Assembly (NCBI GenBank): GCA_947169285.1
Contig: CAMVPB010000002.1
Location: 62,001-126,000, forward strand
Direction: 5' to 3'
Source: an uncultured bacterium
GTDB lineage: Bacteria; Bacillota_I; Bacilli_A; RF39; UBA660
DNA: 64,000 nucleotides
Shown: positions 39,882 to 49,362 of the stretch, piece after piece
Layout of the letters: each line of letters begins with the position of its first letter
Position numbering within the stretch: position 1 is the first letter of the stretch
Position numbers and translations under genes: made by a program
Notes under the pieces: generated by a model
What the model saw: only the letters and a program-made list of their open reading frames with translations
Databases searched by the model: none
Told to the model about the DNA's origin: nothing

Positions 39882-41900
39882 CTATTCTATTACATATGGA
39901 TTAGATAAAGATCCATCACCTGTTATAGGCCTGTTAGATGGCGCCAGTGAAACTACGGGACGCGCACCGGCAGCAGTATTGACACTGTTGCCACTGACCC
40001 TGCCACTAGTGTACACGAAACGACCAGCAGCATTGCTGAAGTAAAAAGAGTAAGGAGAAACAAGCCAATTATTTTGACCAGTTTTTCTTATATTATTATT
40101 GTTTATAAGATTCATTTCTGGAACCGTAGCTAATCCTATTGGATATTTAATCTGTGCATTTGCATTCGAAACACTAAATTTATCTATGTTATTTGTACAT
40201 CCTAATGTTGTTACTGTACCATAATTGTTAAATTGTAAAGCTGTTGATTTAGAGCCATTTTTTGACCATCCACCTAAATTGCTTATACTTCTATCATTAC
40301 AATATACTGCATCTTGGTCTATATAATCTTCTGCATCTGTTCCGTATATATTATTATAATACCAATTTTCTAAATATGATTTTATTGCTGAATCATGTGT
40401 ATTTGTACTATTTGTTAGCATTTTACTTATTGCATCTTCTATTTTATCTCCACCTGTTAGTTCAATATAGTAATTATTATAGTAATAATATCTTACTTTA
40501 CCATCTGTACATGTTGAGGAAGTTGTATTACATGTATAATGATGGGTATCATTATACTCTGTTCCAGTTTCTCTCAATTCATAATTACTTTCATTCCAAT
40601 ATACATCATTTCCCATTATTGAATCACTTGCTGGAGCTGAGCTTCCTACATATTCATATGCAGTAAATCCATATTTATATCCTGCATATGCTGGGGATAG
40701 ATAATTTACATTAAATGAAGATGTTCCTATTTGGGCATGCTGGGTATCACCTATTGTGTAGCTTGTATACCACGCATTATTAGCAGTTGTTCTATGTGGA
40801 GTATTCACATAATATAGTGTTGTACATGTTGAAGGAGTATTACCATTTTTACATGTATATTTCCCTAATATATATTCTTTATCACTACTATTACTCCAAT
40901 TTTTTACTACTGGATTTACTAATGTAAACTCTCCAGTAGTTGTATTATATGTAAATGTATCTGAATACATATAGTTGCCTATCATAGAGCCTGATGCACC
41001 ATTCGTTCCTATTATTCCTTTATGATTATAATCAGTACCAACATCTTGTCTTAAGCAATTACCACTTCCATCTGGGTCTCCATTATATATTAATTTTATT
41101 CCACCTGTATCTGTTGTTCTAAGTATTTGCCAGCAAAATCCTGCAAATTTAACATTTATTTTATTATTTAATAATTCATTTGCTTGAGTTGCATCATTTG
41201 CAGTACTTGTTTTTATATAATAAACTGTTTTTCTTGCTGTCTCTCCATATGTATCATTTGTGTCATTTCCTGAATAAGTAGAAGCATATGTACCAGCTGT
41301 TGCTAAGTTTTTTACAACTTTATAAAGTGGATGTTCATCTGCTCCTTCTGATATGTTTAATGTTCCTCTAAATGATTTTCCTTGATTATAGTTTTGATTA
41401 GAATATGTTTCTATAAATGATACTGTTACTGTATATGTATGTGTTTCTCCTGGAGCTATTTCTATATTACTTTTAACACGTATATTACTTGAAACTGTTG
41501 TTCTTGTTGGTATTGGTTTATTAATTGTTGGACATGTACTTCCTGATTTATTTGATGAACATGTTGCGGATAATACTAATTCATCATTTATTACTCCATT
41601 TAATAAATCTCTCCATATGATATTATAGTATACTGTTTTATTACCATTATTATATACTGTTAATGTTTTAGAACTACTTGTCCATCCTGGCGTTATTGCT
41701 TGATCTGATAATATTTGTACATCTGTATACACCAAACTCATATTAGCTGTTGTTAAATTTATAGAAGAGGCAGTATCATTACCAGTTATTTGTATACTAA
41801 AATAAGCATAAGTTAATCCACTTACGGCTACAAATATTAATATTGCAGTTAATACTATTATTTTTATTCTATTACTCTTATTAAGGTTGTTTTGTTCCAT
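39882..41900 (-). CDS. DGR target: SipW-dependent-like surface protein with C-terminal DUF6273-like variable domain (672 aa)
   Basis: N-terminus MEQNNLNKSNRIKIIVLTAILIFVAVSGLTYAYFSIQITGNDTASS parallels the 1341 gene; C-terminus NWLVSPYSFYFSNAAGRFVYTSGRVSGNSVNTAAGARPVVSLAPS is encoded by the VR. Confidence 0.92.
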   Translation of the reverse strand: MEQNNLNKSNRIKIIVLTAILIFVAVSGLTYAYFSIQITGNDTASSINLTTANMSLVYTDVQILSDQAITPGWTSSSKTLTVYNNGNKTVYYNIIWRDLLNGVINDELVLSATCSSNKSGSTCPTINKPIPTRTTVSSNIRVKSNIEIAPGETHTYTVTVSFIETYSNQNYNQGKSFRGTLNISEGADEHPLYKVVKNLATAGTYASTYSGNDTNDTYGETARKTVYYIKTSTANDATQANELLNNKINVKFAGFCWQILRTTDTGGIKLIYNGDPDGSGNCLRQDVGTDYNHKGIIGTNGASGSMIGNYMYSDTFTYNTTTGEFTLVNPVVKNWSNSSDKEYILGKYTCKNGNTPSTCTTLYYVNTPHRTTANNAWYTSYTIGDTQHAQIGTSSFNVNYLSPAYAGYKYGFTAYEYVGSSAPASDSIMGNDVYWNESNYELRETGTEYNDTHHYTCNTTSSTCTDGKVRYYYYNNYYIELTGGDKIEDAISKMLTNSTNTHDSAIKSYLENWYYNNIYGTDAEDYIDQDAVYCNDRSISNLGGWSKNGSKSTALQFNNYGTVTTLGCTNNIDKFSVSNANAQIKYPIGLATVPEMNLINNNNIRKTGQNNWLVSPYSFYFSNAAGRFVYTSGRVSGNSVNTAAGARPVVSLAPSNRPITGDGSLSNPYVIE
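39954..40068 (-). repeat. DGR variable repeat (VR) at 3' end of target CDS
   Basis: 115-nt gap-free alignment to TR (offset 419 nt), 19 mismatches, 18 at template adenines. Confidence 0.95.
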
Positions 41901-41927
41901 AACAAAGCCTCTCTATTCTATAAAATA

Positions 41928-41956
41928 ATGATACAATAAATCTCTATAAGTTTCAA
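41928..41956 (-). promoter_or_regulatory. Putative promoter of DGR target gene, TTGAAA-N17-TATCAT
   Basis: tttcaa 41951-41956 and atgata 41928-41933 on + strand; identical hexamers and spacing to promoter at 1286-1314. Confidence 0.6.
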
Positions 41957-41997
41957 GTATAAATAAAAATTTTTTCAAAACAAATTATTAATTCAAA

Positions 41998-42444
41998 TTA
42001 TAAATTATCACTATCTATCATTATTGTAACTGGTCCATCATTTAATATTGATACTTTCATATCACTTCCAAATATACCGGTTTCTACTTTTATATTATTT
42101 TCTCTTAATTTATTATTAAAATAATCATATAATTTAGAAGCTTCATTAAATGATAAAGCATTAATAAATGATGGTCTATTGCCTGATGATAAATCTGCAT
42201 ATAAAGTAAATTGTGAGATACTTAATATTTCCCCATTTACATCTATTATACTTTTATTCATTTTGCCATTTTCATCTTCAAATATTCTAAGGTTTACTAT
42301 CTTTTTTATTACTTTATCAATTATAGTTGTATTATCATTACGAGTAAAACCAACTAATAATACATATCCATAATTAATACTTCCATTAATTTTATCATTA
42401 ATAGTTACACTACTATTTTTACTTCTTTGAATTAATACTCTCAT
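41998..42444 (-). CDS. dtd: D-aminoacyl-tRNA deacylase
   Basis: MRVLIQRSKNSSVTI, LSISQFTLYADLSSGNRPSF, TGIFGSDMKVSILNDGPVTIMID. Confidence 0.95.
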   Translation of the reverse strand: MRVLIQRSKNSSVTINDKINGSINYGYVLLVGFTRNDNTTIIDKVIKKIVNLRIFEDENGKMNKSIIDVNGEILSISQFTLYADLSSGNRPSFINALSFNEASKLYDYFNNKLRENNIKVETGIFGSDMKVSILNDGPVTIMIDSDNL

Positions 42445-44570
42445 TAATTAAACACTCTTTCCACTTTTAATACATAATTTATATTTTTTAAATCTTCTAT
42501 AAATTTATTTAAATCTTCTATATTATTAACTCTTATACTTATTTCATAGTAATATGAATCTGTTTTATTATTTAAATTAAATGATTCAATAAATACGTTG
42601 TCTTTACTTGCAATATTAATTAAATCCGTTAAATTTTCTTCATTTGAAATTATATAAATATTCAATATTACTTTATATTTATTAGTCTGTCTATCATTCC
42701 ATTTAACATCCACTACTCTTTCAGTAATATTTGATATATTAGGACAGTTCTTAGAATGAATTTTAATACCATTTCCTTTAGTAACATAACCTATTATATC
42801 TTCACCATACACTGGATTACAGCAAGATGCAAAAGATGATTTTATATCAGGATATCCTTCTATTAAAACATCATTATTTGATTTTATTTCATTATATGGT
42901 TTAAGTTCAACTTCTTTTTTAGGGAGTAATTTATTAATTATAGTACTTGGTAATATTTTAAGAATATAAACGTTAAAATATAATTCATCAATACTATCTA
43001 ATTTTAAGTCATTTAATAATTTATTAATATTTTCTTCTGTAAATAATTCATCAAAGTTTAGATTTCTTTTATTTATTTCTTCTTCTAACATCTCTTTACC
43101 AAGTAAAATATTTTTATCTCTTTCTTTTTTATAGAAATATGATCTTATTCTACTTTTAGCTTGATCTGTTTTAACAAATTTTAACCAGTTTTTATTAGGA
43201 GAACTACCCTTTTTAGTATTAAGTTCAATTATATCTCCATCTTCAATAATATAATCTAATTTTACCATTTTATTATTAGCAAGAGCTCCTACTGTAGTGT
43301 TACCTACTTCAGAGTGAATTTTATATGCAAAATCTATTGGAGTTGAACCATAAGGAAGTTCTATTACATCTCCTTTAGGAGTAAAGGCATATATTTCTTT
43401 TGCTTTTAATTCAGAATTTATATTCTTAAAGAAATCCATATTATTATCTATATCTTTTGATTCAATTAATGTTCTAAAAGTTTCAAGTCTTTCTTCAAGA
43501 GTAGTTTTTACTTTACCATTTGTTTTTTCTTTATAAGACCAATGAGAAGCAACACCTGATTCAGCAATTTCATGCATTTCATATGTTCTTACTTGTACTT
43601 CATATTTTCTATTATTCACGCCAAAAACAGTAGTATGTAAACTTTGATACATATTACCTTTAGGATTAGCAATATAATCTTTAAATCTTTTAGGTATTGG
43701 TTTAAATTTAGAATGAATTAATCCAATTACTAAGTAGCATTCTTCTATTTTATTTACTATTACTCTAAGACCTAATAAATCATATATATCTTCCCATTTT
43801 TTTCCATTATGAAGTTTATTATATATTCCTCTTACTGACTTAACTCTACTAGATATTTCAAATTTAATATTGTGAGATTCTAATAATTCTATTAATTCTT
43901 CTTTCATAGAATTCAAATCATTTTCTAACTCTTCTTTGCTAGCATTTATTTTATTTAAAATATCCTGATATTCTTCAGGATGAGAAAATTTAAGACATAA
44001 ATCTTCTAATTCTGCCATTATCTTTTTAACACCCAATCTATGCGCGATAGGTATTAATATATTCATAGTTTCATCTATTATTTCTTTTTGATGAGCATCT
44101 TCTTTTATATATATTGTTTTCATGTTATGAAGACGATCAGCAAATTTAATAAATAGTGCTTTAGGATTTTCAGCAAGACCAACTGTAATTCTTCTATATC
44201 TTTCAACATTATTTTCTTTTTTAAACGTCCTTTTTAAATGACTTATTTTTGAGATACACTCTAAAATAATTGCAGTTTCTTCCCCAAATTTTTTTTCTAT
44301 TTCTTCATATGTTCTTTTGCCTAAAGTAATTGCTTCATGTATTAAAGCAGAACCAATAGTAACAGGATCCATTTTTAAATCTGCAAGTGTATATGCAACG
44401 GCAATAGGGTGAAAAATATAATCTTCACCCGTTTCTCTTTTCATATCTTTAAAAATATCTTTTGCTTCTTCATAATACTTATCAATAAGCATTATGTCTT
44501 CTTTATCCATATAAATTTTTAATTTTTTGATTAAATCTTCATATGTGATAATTTCAACCGTATTATTCAT
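42444..44570 (-). CDS. rel: Bifunctional (p)ppGpp synthetase/hydrolase Rel
   Basis: HPIAVAYTLADLKMDPVTIGSALIHEA, FADRLHNMKT, YQSLHTTVFG, TPKGDVIELPYGSTPIDFAYKIHSEVG (TGS), ACT-like C-terminus. Confidence 0.96.
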   Translation of the reverse strand: MNNTVEIITYEDLIKKLKIYMDKEDIMLIDKYYEEAKDIFKDMKRETGEDYIFHPIAVAYTLADLKMDPVTIGSALIHEAITLGKRTYEEIEKKFGEETAIILECISKISHLKRTFKKENNVERYRRITVGLAENPKALFIKFADRLHNMKTIYIKEDAHQKEIIDETMNILIPIAHRLGVKKIMAELEDLCLKFSHPEEYQDILNKINASKEELENDLNSMKEELIELLESHNIKFEISSRVKSVRGIYNKLHNGKKWEDIYDLLGLRVIVNKIEECYLVIGLIHSKFKPIPKRFKDYIANPKGNMYQSLHTTVFGVNNRKYEVQVRTYEMHEIAESGVASHWSYKEKTNGKVKTTLEERLETFRTLIESKDIDNNMDFFKNINSELKAKEIYAFTPKGDVIELPYGSTPIDFAYKIHSEVGNTTVGALANNKMVKLDYIIEDGDIIELNTKKGSSPNKNWLKFVKTDQAKSRIRSYFYKKERDKNILLGKEMLEEEINKRNLNFDELFTEENINKLLNDLKLDSIDELYFNVYILKILPSTIINKLLPKKEVELKPYNEIKSNNDVLIEGYPDIKSSFASCCNPVYGEDIIGYVTKGNGIKIHSKNCPNISNITERVVDVKWNDRQTNKYKVILNIYIISNEENLTDLINIASKDNVFIESFNLNNKTDSYYYEISIRVNNIEDLNKFIEDLKNINYVLKVERVFN

Positions 44571-44578
44571 AATACTCC

Positions 44579-46777
44579 TTAGGAATTAATTCCTTTTATA
44601 GACATCTCATCTAGTTCTTTTTTAATTGGTTTTTTAGGTTTCTTTAAATTCTTTATTTCTAATAATCTCCATAAATTAGGCGCAAATATTAGTGATGAAA
44701 TTGTTCCACCTATAAGACCTATTAATATAGCTATATTAAAAGTAAATATTTCATTAACGCCTAATATTAACAATGATAATACTGCAATTATTGTTGTAAT
44801 TGATGTCATTATATTTCTTACTAATATATTATTTAAGCTTTTATTTACTATATCAGATAATTCTTCTTTAGATTTAAATGTTTTTATATTATCTCTAATT
44901 CTATCAAATATAACAATAGTATCATTTATTGAATAACCTATTATTGTTAAAATAGATGCTATTACTATAAAATTAAATTGTAATCTTAATATAATGAATC
45001 CAACTATTATTAATACTACATCATGTATTAAAGCCACTAAACCAGAAATACCAAATGTAAAACTAAATCTAATAGCAATGTATATAATAATTGCTAAGAA
45101 TGCTATTAATAAACTATATATTGCATTTTTAGTTAAATTTTTAACTACCATTGTACTTATTTCATTTATTGAAACATCTACACCCATATCAGTATATTTA
45201 TTTAGTATTTCTTCTTTATCTTTTTCGGATATAATTTGATTTAATTTGATATACCCTTCTTTAGAAGTTCCTACATAATAATTGTATTCATCTATATCAT
45301 AGTCTTTAACATACTCTGTTAATTCTTTTAAATCAAAATCTTTTTCACTTACAAGTGTTATATTAGTTCCACCAGAAAAATCTACTCCAAAATTTATTCC
45401 TTTTACAAAATAAAATACAATTCCTGTAACTAAAATAACTATAAATGTAACTAATAAATATCTAGAATATTTTACAAAATCAAATTTTCTTTCTTTATTC
45501 TTTTTACCAAATAATAAATTAAATTTCTCATCAAATACTCGAGTGTTAACTAAATACTTAATTAATAATCTATTGATTATAACCATGGATATAATAGTTA
45601 CTACTATTGATATAATTAACATAGTTGCAAATCCTTTAATAGAACTTTGACCAAATATATAAAGAATAACTGCAATTATTAACGTTGTTACATTTGCATC
45701 TATTATTGCAGATAAACTACTTTTAGAGCCTTTTTCAAAAGCTTCTTTTAAATTATTTTTATATTGATCTTTAACTCTTTCAATTAAGATAATAGATGAA
45801 TCAACTGCCATACCAATACCAAGTATTAAAGCAGCTATTCCAGGAAGAGTTAATACTCCACCAAGTAAATTAAATATTACAAAAGTTAAAAGCGAATATA
45901 TTGTAAGTGAAATTGATGTTATAATACCACTTACTCCATATTTAATTATTAATAGCAAAAATATTAAACCAAGTGTAATTAAACCTGCTATACCACATTT
46001 TTCTATTGTTTTAGCTCCAAAAGAAGCAGAAACAGAATGCGGTGTAGAGTCTTCTACTAATTTTGTTGGAAGACTACCAGAATTAATTAATTCTGCAAGT
46101 CTTGTTACTTTTTCTTTTGTAAAGTTTCCTTCTATAATAACACTAGAACTGTTTAATCCTTCATTTACATAGGCTGCTGATAAACATTTTTTATCTTCAT
46201 CTGTCCCACAAGTAGAAGAAGAATTCTTAAAACTATCTTTTTCTTCATCAAAATCTAACCATATTACCATACGATTATCGCTACTTTTAGATAAATTATT
46301 AGTCACTTTATAAAATGCGGCAGTATCTTTTATATCAAGTTTAACGACCGGTCTTAAAGTTTGACTATTAGTATCTACACTTGCTCCTCCAGAACCTAAT
46401 ATATCAGATGACATTAATAAATTATCAGAAGTATCTCTAAAAGATAAAAGTCCAATTGTACTTATTATTTCCTTAGCTTCTTTTTCTTCTGTTACACCAG
46501 GAAGTTGTATTCTAAGAGTATCTCTTCCTTCAAATGTAATAACCGGTTCACTTACCCCTAAAGTATCTATTCTATTTACTATTGCTTTATATGTATTATT
46601 TAGATCGTTCTCGGTTAATTCACCATTTCCAGATAAAGGTTTAACTTTATAAAGAATTTCAAATCCCCCTTGTAAATCTAAACCAAAATTAATATTTTTT
46701 AATGTTGGTATAAAAAGAACAACAGTTAAAGCTAATATTATTACATATAAAATTATTAATTTGGTTAATTTTTTCAT
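44579..46777 (-). CDS. secDF: Fused SecDF protein-export membrane protein
   Basis: NFGLDLQGGFEILYKV, GIGMAVDSSIILIERVKDQ, GINFGVDFSGGTNITL, YSINDTIVIFDRIRDN. Confidence 0.95.
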   Translation of the reverse strand: MKKLTKLIILYVIILALTVVLFIPTLKNINFGLDLQGGFEILYKVKPLSGNGELTENDLNNTYKAIVNRIDTLGVSEPVITFEGRDTLRIQLPGVTEEKEAKEIISTIGLLSFRDTSDNLLMSSDILGSGGASVDTNSQTLRPVVKLDIKDTAAFYKVTNNLSKSSDNRMVIWLDFDEEKDSFKNSSSTCGTDEDKKCLSAAYVNEGLNSSSVIIEGNFTKEKVTRLAELINSGSLPTKLVEDSTPHSVSASFGAKTIEKCGIAGLITLGLIFLLLIIKYGVSGIITSISLTIYSLLTFVIFNLLGGVLTLPGIAALILGIGMAVDSSIILIERVKDQYKNNLKEAFEKGSKSSLSAIIDANVTTLIIAVILYIFGQSSIKGFATMLIISIVVTIISMVIINRLLIKYLVNTRVFDEKFNLLFGKKNKERKFDFVKYSRYLLVTFIVILVTGIVFYFVKGINFGVDFSGGTNITLVSEKDFDLKELTEYVKDYDIDEYNYYVGTSKEGYIKLNQIISEKDKEEILNKYTDMGVDVSINEISTMVVKNLTKNAIYSLLIAFLAIIIYIAIRFSFTFGISGLVALIHDVVLIIVGFIILRLQFNFIVIASILTIIGYSINDTIVIFDRIRDNIKTFKSKEELSDIVNKSLNNILVRNIMTSITTIIAVLSLLILGVNEIFTFNIAILIGLIGGTISSLIFAPNLWRLLEIKNLKKPKKPIKKELDEMSIKGINS

Positions 46778-47058
46778 AATAAATTATTATCCTCCTCATT
46801 TATATTTCTTTCAGTGTTTTTTAAAATATTCATTACATAATTAGTTATTAAATTTTTATCTAAATAAAGTATATCATTTGTAAGTTCATAAATTGATAAA
46901 TTATCTTTATTTGACCAAGCAGACTCTAACAAATAATTAAAAATATCCTCTTCCTTGATATAATCCAAACCAAGTCTTTTAAGTTCAAGAACTTTTGAAT
47001 ATAATGCTGGTTTTAATCTTTTATATAAATCATCAATTGTTTTAAAACCATTATTCAT
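46774..47058 (-). CDS. ComN/YrzD-like post-transcriptional regulator family protein
   Basis: LYKRLKPALYSKVLELKRLGLDYIKEEDIFNYLLESAW...; adjacent to secDF as in Bacillus. Confidence 0.7.
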   Translation of the reverse strand: MNNGFKTIDDLYKRLKPALYSKVLELKRLGLDYIKEEDIFNYLLESAWSNKDNLSIYELTNDILYLDKNLITNYVMNILKNTERNINEEDNNLL

Positions 47059-47061
47059 AAA

Positions 47062-48753
47062 CTATCCTCTTACATTTTCTTTAATTTTTTCGATTGCATC
47101 TTTTATAGGCATTTCTAATACTTCATTACTATTTCTATTTTTATATTCAACTATACCATCTTTTATTTTATTACCTATAACTATTCTAATTGGAAGGCCA
47201 ATTAAATCCATATCATTAAACTTAACACCTGGTCTTTCATCTCTATCATCAAGCAATGTATCTATACCTATTGAATTAAGTTTATTATATAAATCATTTG
47301 CATACTTTAATAATTCTTCATCTTTAGAGTTGATTAAAACTATTCCAGCTTTATAAGGGGCTACTTCCATCGGCCAAATAATTCCTTTATCATCGTGATG
47401 TTCTTCAACAATGGCAGCCATACATCTTCCAAGACCAATTCCATAACAACCCATAAAAACTGGATTTAATTCATTGTGTTCATCTGAGTATTTAAGATTT
47501 AATGCTTCGCTATATTTTGTCCCAAGCTTAAATAAATTGCCTATTTCAATACCATTTTCAAATGATAATTTTTCACCACATATTGGACATTTAGCACCAT
47601 CTGAAACGAATGTAATATCCTCAAACATATCTACTTTGTAATCTTTAAGATTTACATTTTTAATATGGTAATCTTTTTTATTAGCACCAGTAATACCATT
47701 TTTAATATATTTTATTTTTTTATCTGCAATTACTTTTATTTTAGAGTCAATTGGACCTATAAAACCTTTTATAAAGCCTAAAGAAATAATTTCTTCATCA
47801 TTAGCAAGTTCTAAAGTATTGCATTTTAATACTCTTTTTAATTTTGTTTCATTCACTTCATCATTTCCAAGAGTTAAAACCATGTAAAACTTATCATTTG
47901 CTTTATATATTAAACTCTTAATAAACTTATTTTTGTCTTCGCTCATATAATTAGATATTTCTTCAATGGTTTTCATATTAGGCGTATAAACTTTTTCAAT
48001 ATTTTTTTCTTTCTCATTAGACATTGTATAATCTTCTTTTGAATAAGCAATATCTATATTTGATGTATAAGAACATTTTGTACAAAAAACAAGTTTATCT
48101 TCACCCGCTTTATTTATTGCTTGAAATTCTTCTGATAAAAGTCCACCCATTGCACCTGAATCAGACTCTACTACCAAGTATTTAATTTTCATTCTATCAA
48201 AAATATTTTTATAAGCATCATACATATCTTTATAGCTTAAATCCAATCCAAGTTCATCCGCATCAAAAGAATAAGCATCTTTCATTAAAAACTCTCTTAC
48301 TCTTAAAAGCCCGTATCTTGGTCTTGGTTCATCTCTAAATTTATCCCCAATTTGATATAAATTAAAATGCAAATCTTTATAACTTTTAACATGATAAGAA
48401 GCAGCCATAGTAAATAATTCTTCATGAGTTGGTCCTAAGCAGTAATCTTTTCCAAATCTATCTTTAAATGAAAACATATCGCTTCCAAATTTTTCTCTCC
48501 TACCCGTTGTCTTATAAACTTCTTCTTGAATTAAAGAAGGCATCAACAATTCTTGAGCACCTTTCTTATTCATTTCTTCTCTTATTATCTTTTTAATATT
48601 TTCTAAAACTTTATATCCAAGAGGTAAAAACATATAAACCCCAGAAGAAGTTCTTTTAATCATTCCGCTTCTAACTAAAAAATTGCCACTAATAGAATCT
48701 TCATCTTTAATGTTTTCTTTAATTGTATAAAAATAACTATTCTTAAGTTTCAT
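47062..48753 (-). CDS. proS: Prolyl-tRNA synthetase
   Basis: LVRSGMIKRTSSGVYMFLPLGYKVLENI, GPTHEELFT, FRDEPRPRYGLLRVREFLMKDAYSFD, GCYGIGLGRCMAAIVE. Confidence 0.97.
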   Translation of the reverse strand: MKLKNSYFYTIKENIKDEDSISGNFLVRSGMIKRTSSGVYMFLPLGYKVLENIKKIIREEMNKKGAQELLMPSLIQEEVYKTTGRREKFGSDMFSFKDRFGKDYCLGPTHEELFTMAASYHVKSYKDLHFNLYQIGDKFRDEPRPRYGLLRVREFLMKDAYSFDADELGLDLSYKDMYDAYKNIFDRMKIKYLVVESDSGAMGGLLSEEFQAINKAGEDKLVFCTKCSYTSNIDIAYSKEDYTMSNEKEKNIEKVYTPNMKTIEEISNYMSEDKNKFIKSLIYKANDKFYMVLTLGNDEVNETKLKRVLKCNTLELANDEEIISLGFIKGFIGPIDSKIKVIADKKIKYIKNGITGANKKDYHIKNVNLKDYKVDMFEDITFVSDGAKCPICGEKLSFENGIEIGNLFKLGTKYSEALNLKYSDEHNELNPVFMGCYGIGLGRCMAAIVEEHHDDKGIIWPMEVAPYKAGIVLINSKDEELLKYANDLYNKLNSIGIDTLLDDRDERPGVKFNDMDLIGLPIRIVIGNKIKDGIVEYKNRNSNEVLEMPIKDAIEKIKENVRG

Positions 48754-48762
48754 TTTTCCTCC

Positions 48763-49257
48763 TTAATCTATACACTGAGACTCATTCATTTGTGCAGTTA
48801 CTTGATAATTAGTATTGCCATGATAATTATAACTACTTGTATAATTTTCTAAGTCTATATTACTAAATATATTTTCATATCTTATACAGACAGTTTTAGG
48901 ATTAAATGATGTATTGTAACTATTAGGTTGTCCTGGTATTAATAATAATGAGGGTGTATCATCATTATCACCAGAAATGTATCCTAATTGCATTAAACTA
49001 TCTACTGTAATTACATATCCTTTTTTGCCATCAGCACAAATTTTATAATGACTATCAGATGTATTATTTAAATCATTAAGATGTTCTTTACCATATTCAA
49101 TAGCTGAAGTTACAATATATTTTTCTTTTTGAATACACATGTTTTTGTTAGAATTTTTTAAAAATTTTGCAATTGAAATAGTAGCAAATGTAACAATAAT
49201 TCCTAAAAGAATGATTACTGCTAATAATTCAATCAATGAAAAACCTTTCTTTCTCAT
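48763..49257 (-). CDS. Type IV pilin-like / pseudopilin
   Basis: MRKKGFSLIELLAVIILLGIIVTFATISIAKF. Confidence 0.88.
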   Translation of the reverse strand: MRKKGFSLIELLAVIILLGIIVTFATISIAKFLKNSNKNMCIQKEKYIVTSAIEYGKEHLNDLNNTSDSHYKICADGKKGYVITVDSLMQLGYISGDNDDTPSLLLIPGQPNSYNTSFNPKTVCIRYENIFSNIDLENYTSSYNYHGNTNYQVTAQMNESQCID

Positions 49258-49362
49258 AAATATCCTTCTTTCTATTAAATTATATCAAATAAAATAAAAA
49301 AACAAAATAGATTGAAATTAAAAAATAATTATTGTATAATTAATTTTAGAATAAAAGGGAGA

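Noticed and set aside
39745-40044. + strand 99-aa ORF across the VR
   Set aside because: Antisense to the DGR target's C-terminus; no RBS or recognisable domain. The VR codon pattern makes sense only on the minus strand.
40262-40666. + strand Tyr/Leu/His-rich 134-aa ORF
   Set aside because: Antisense shadow of the target gene; low-complexity composition from AT-rich complement.
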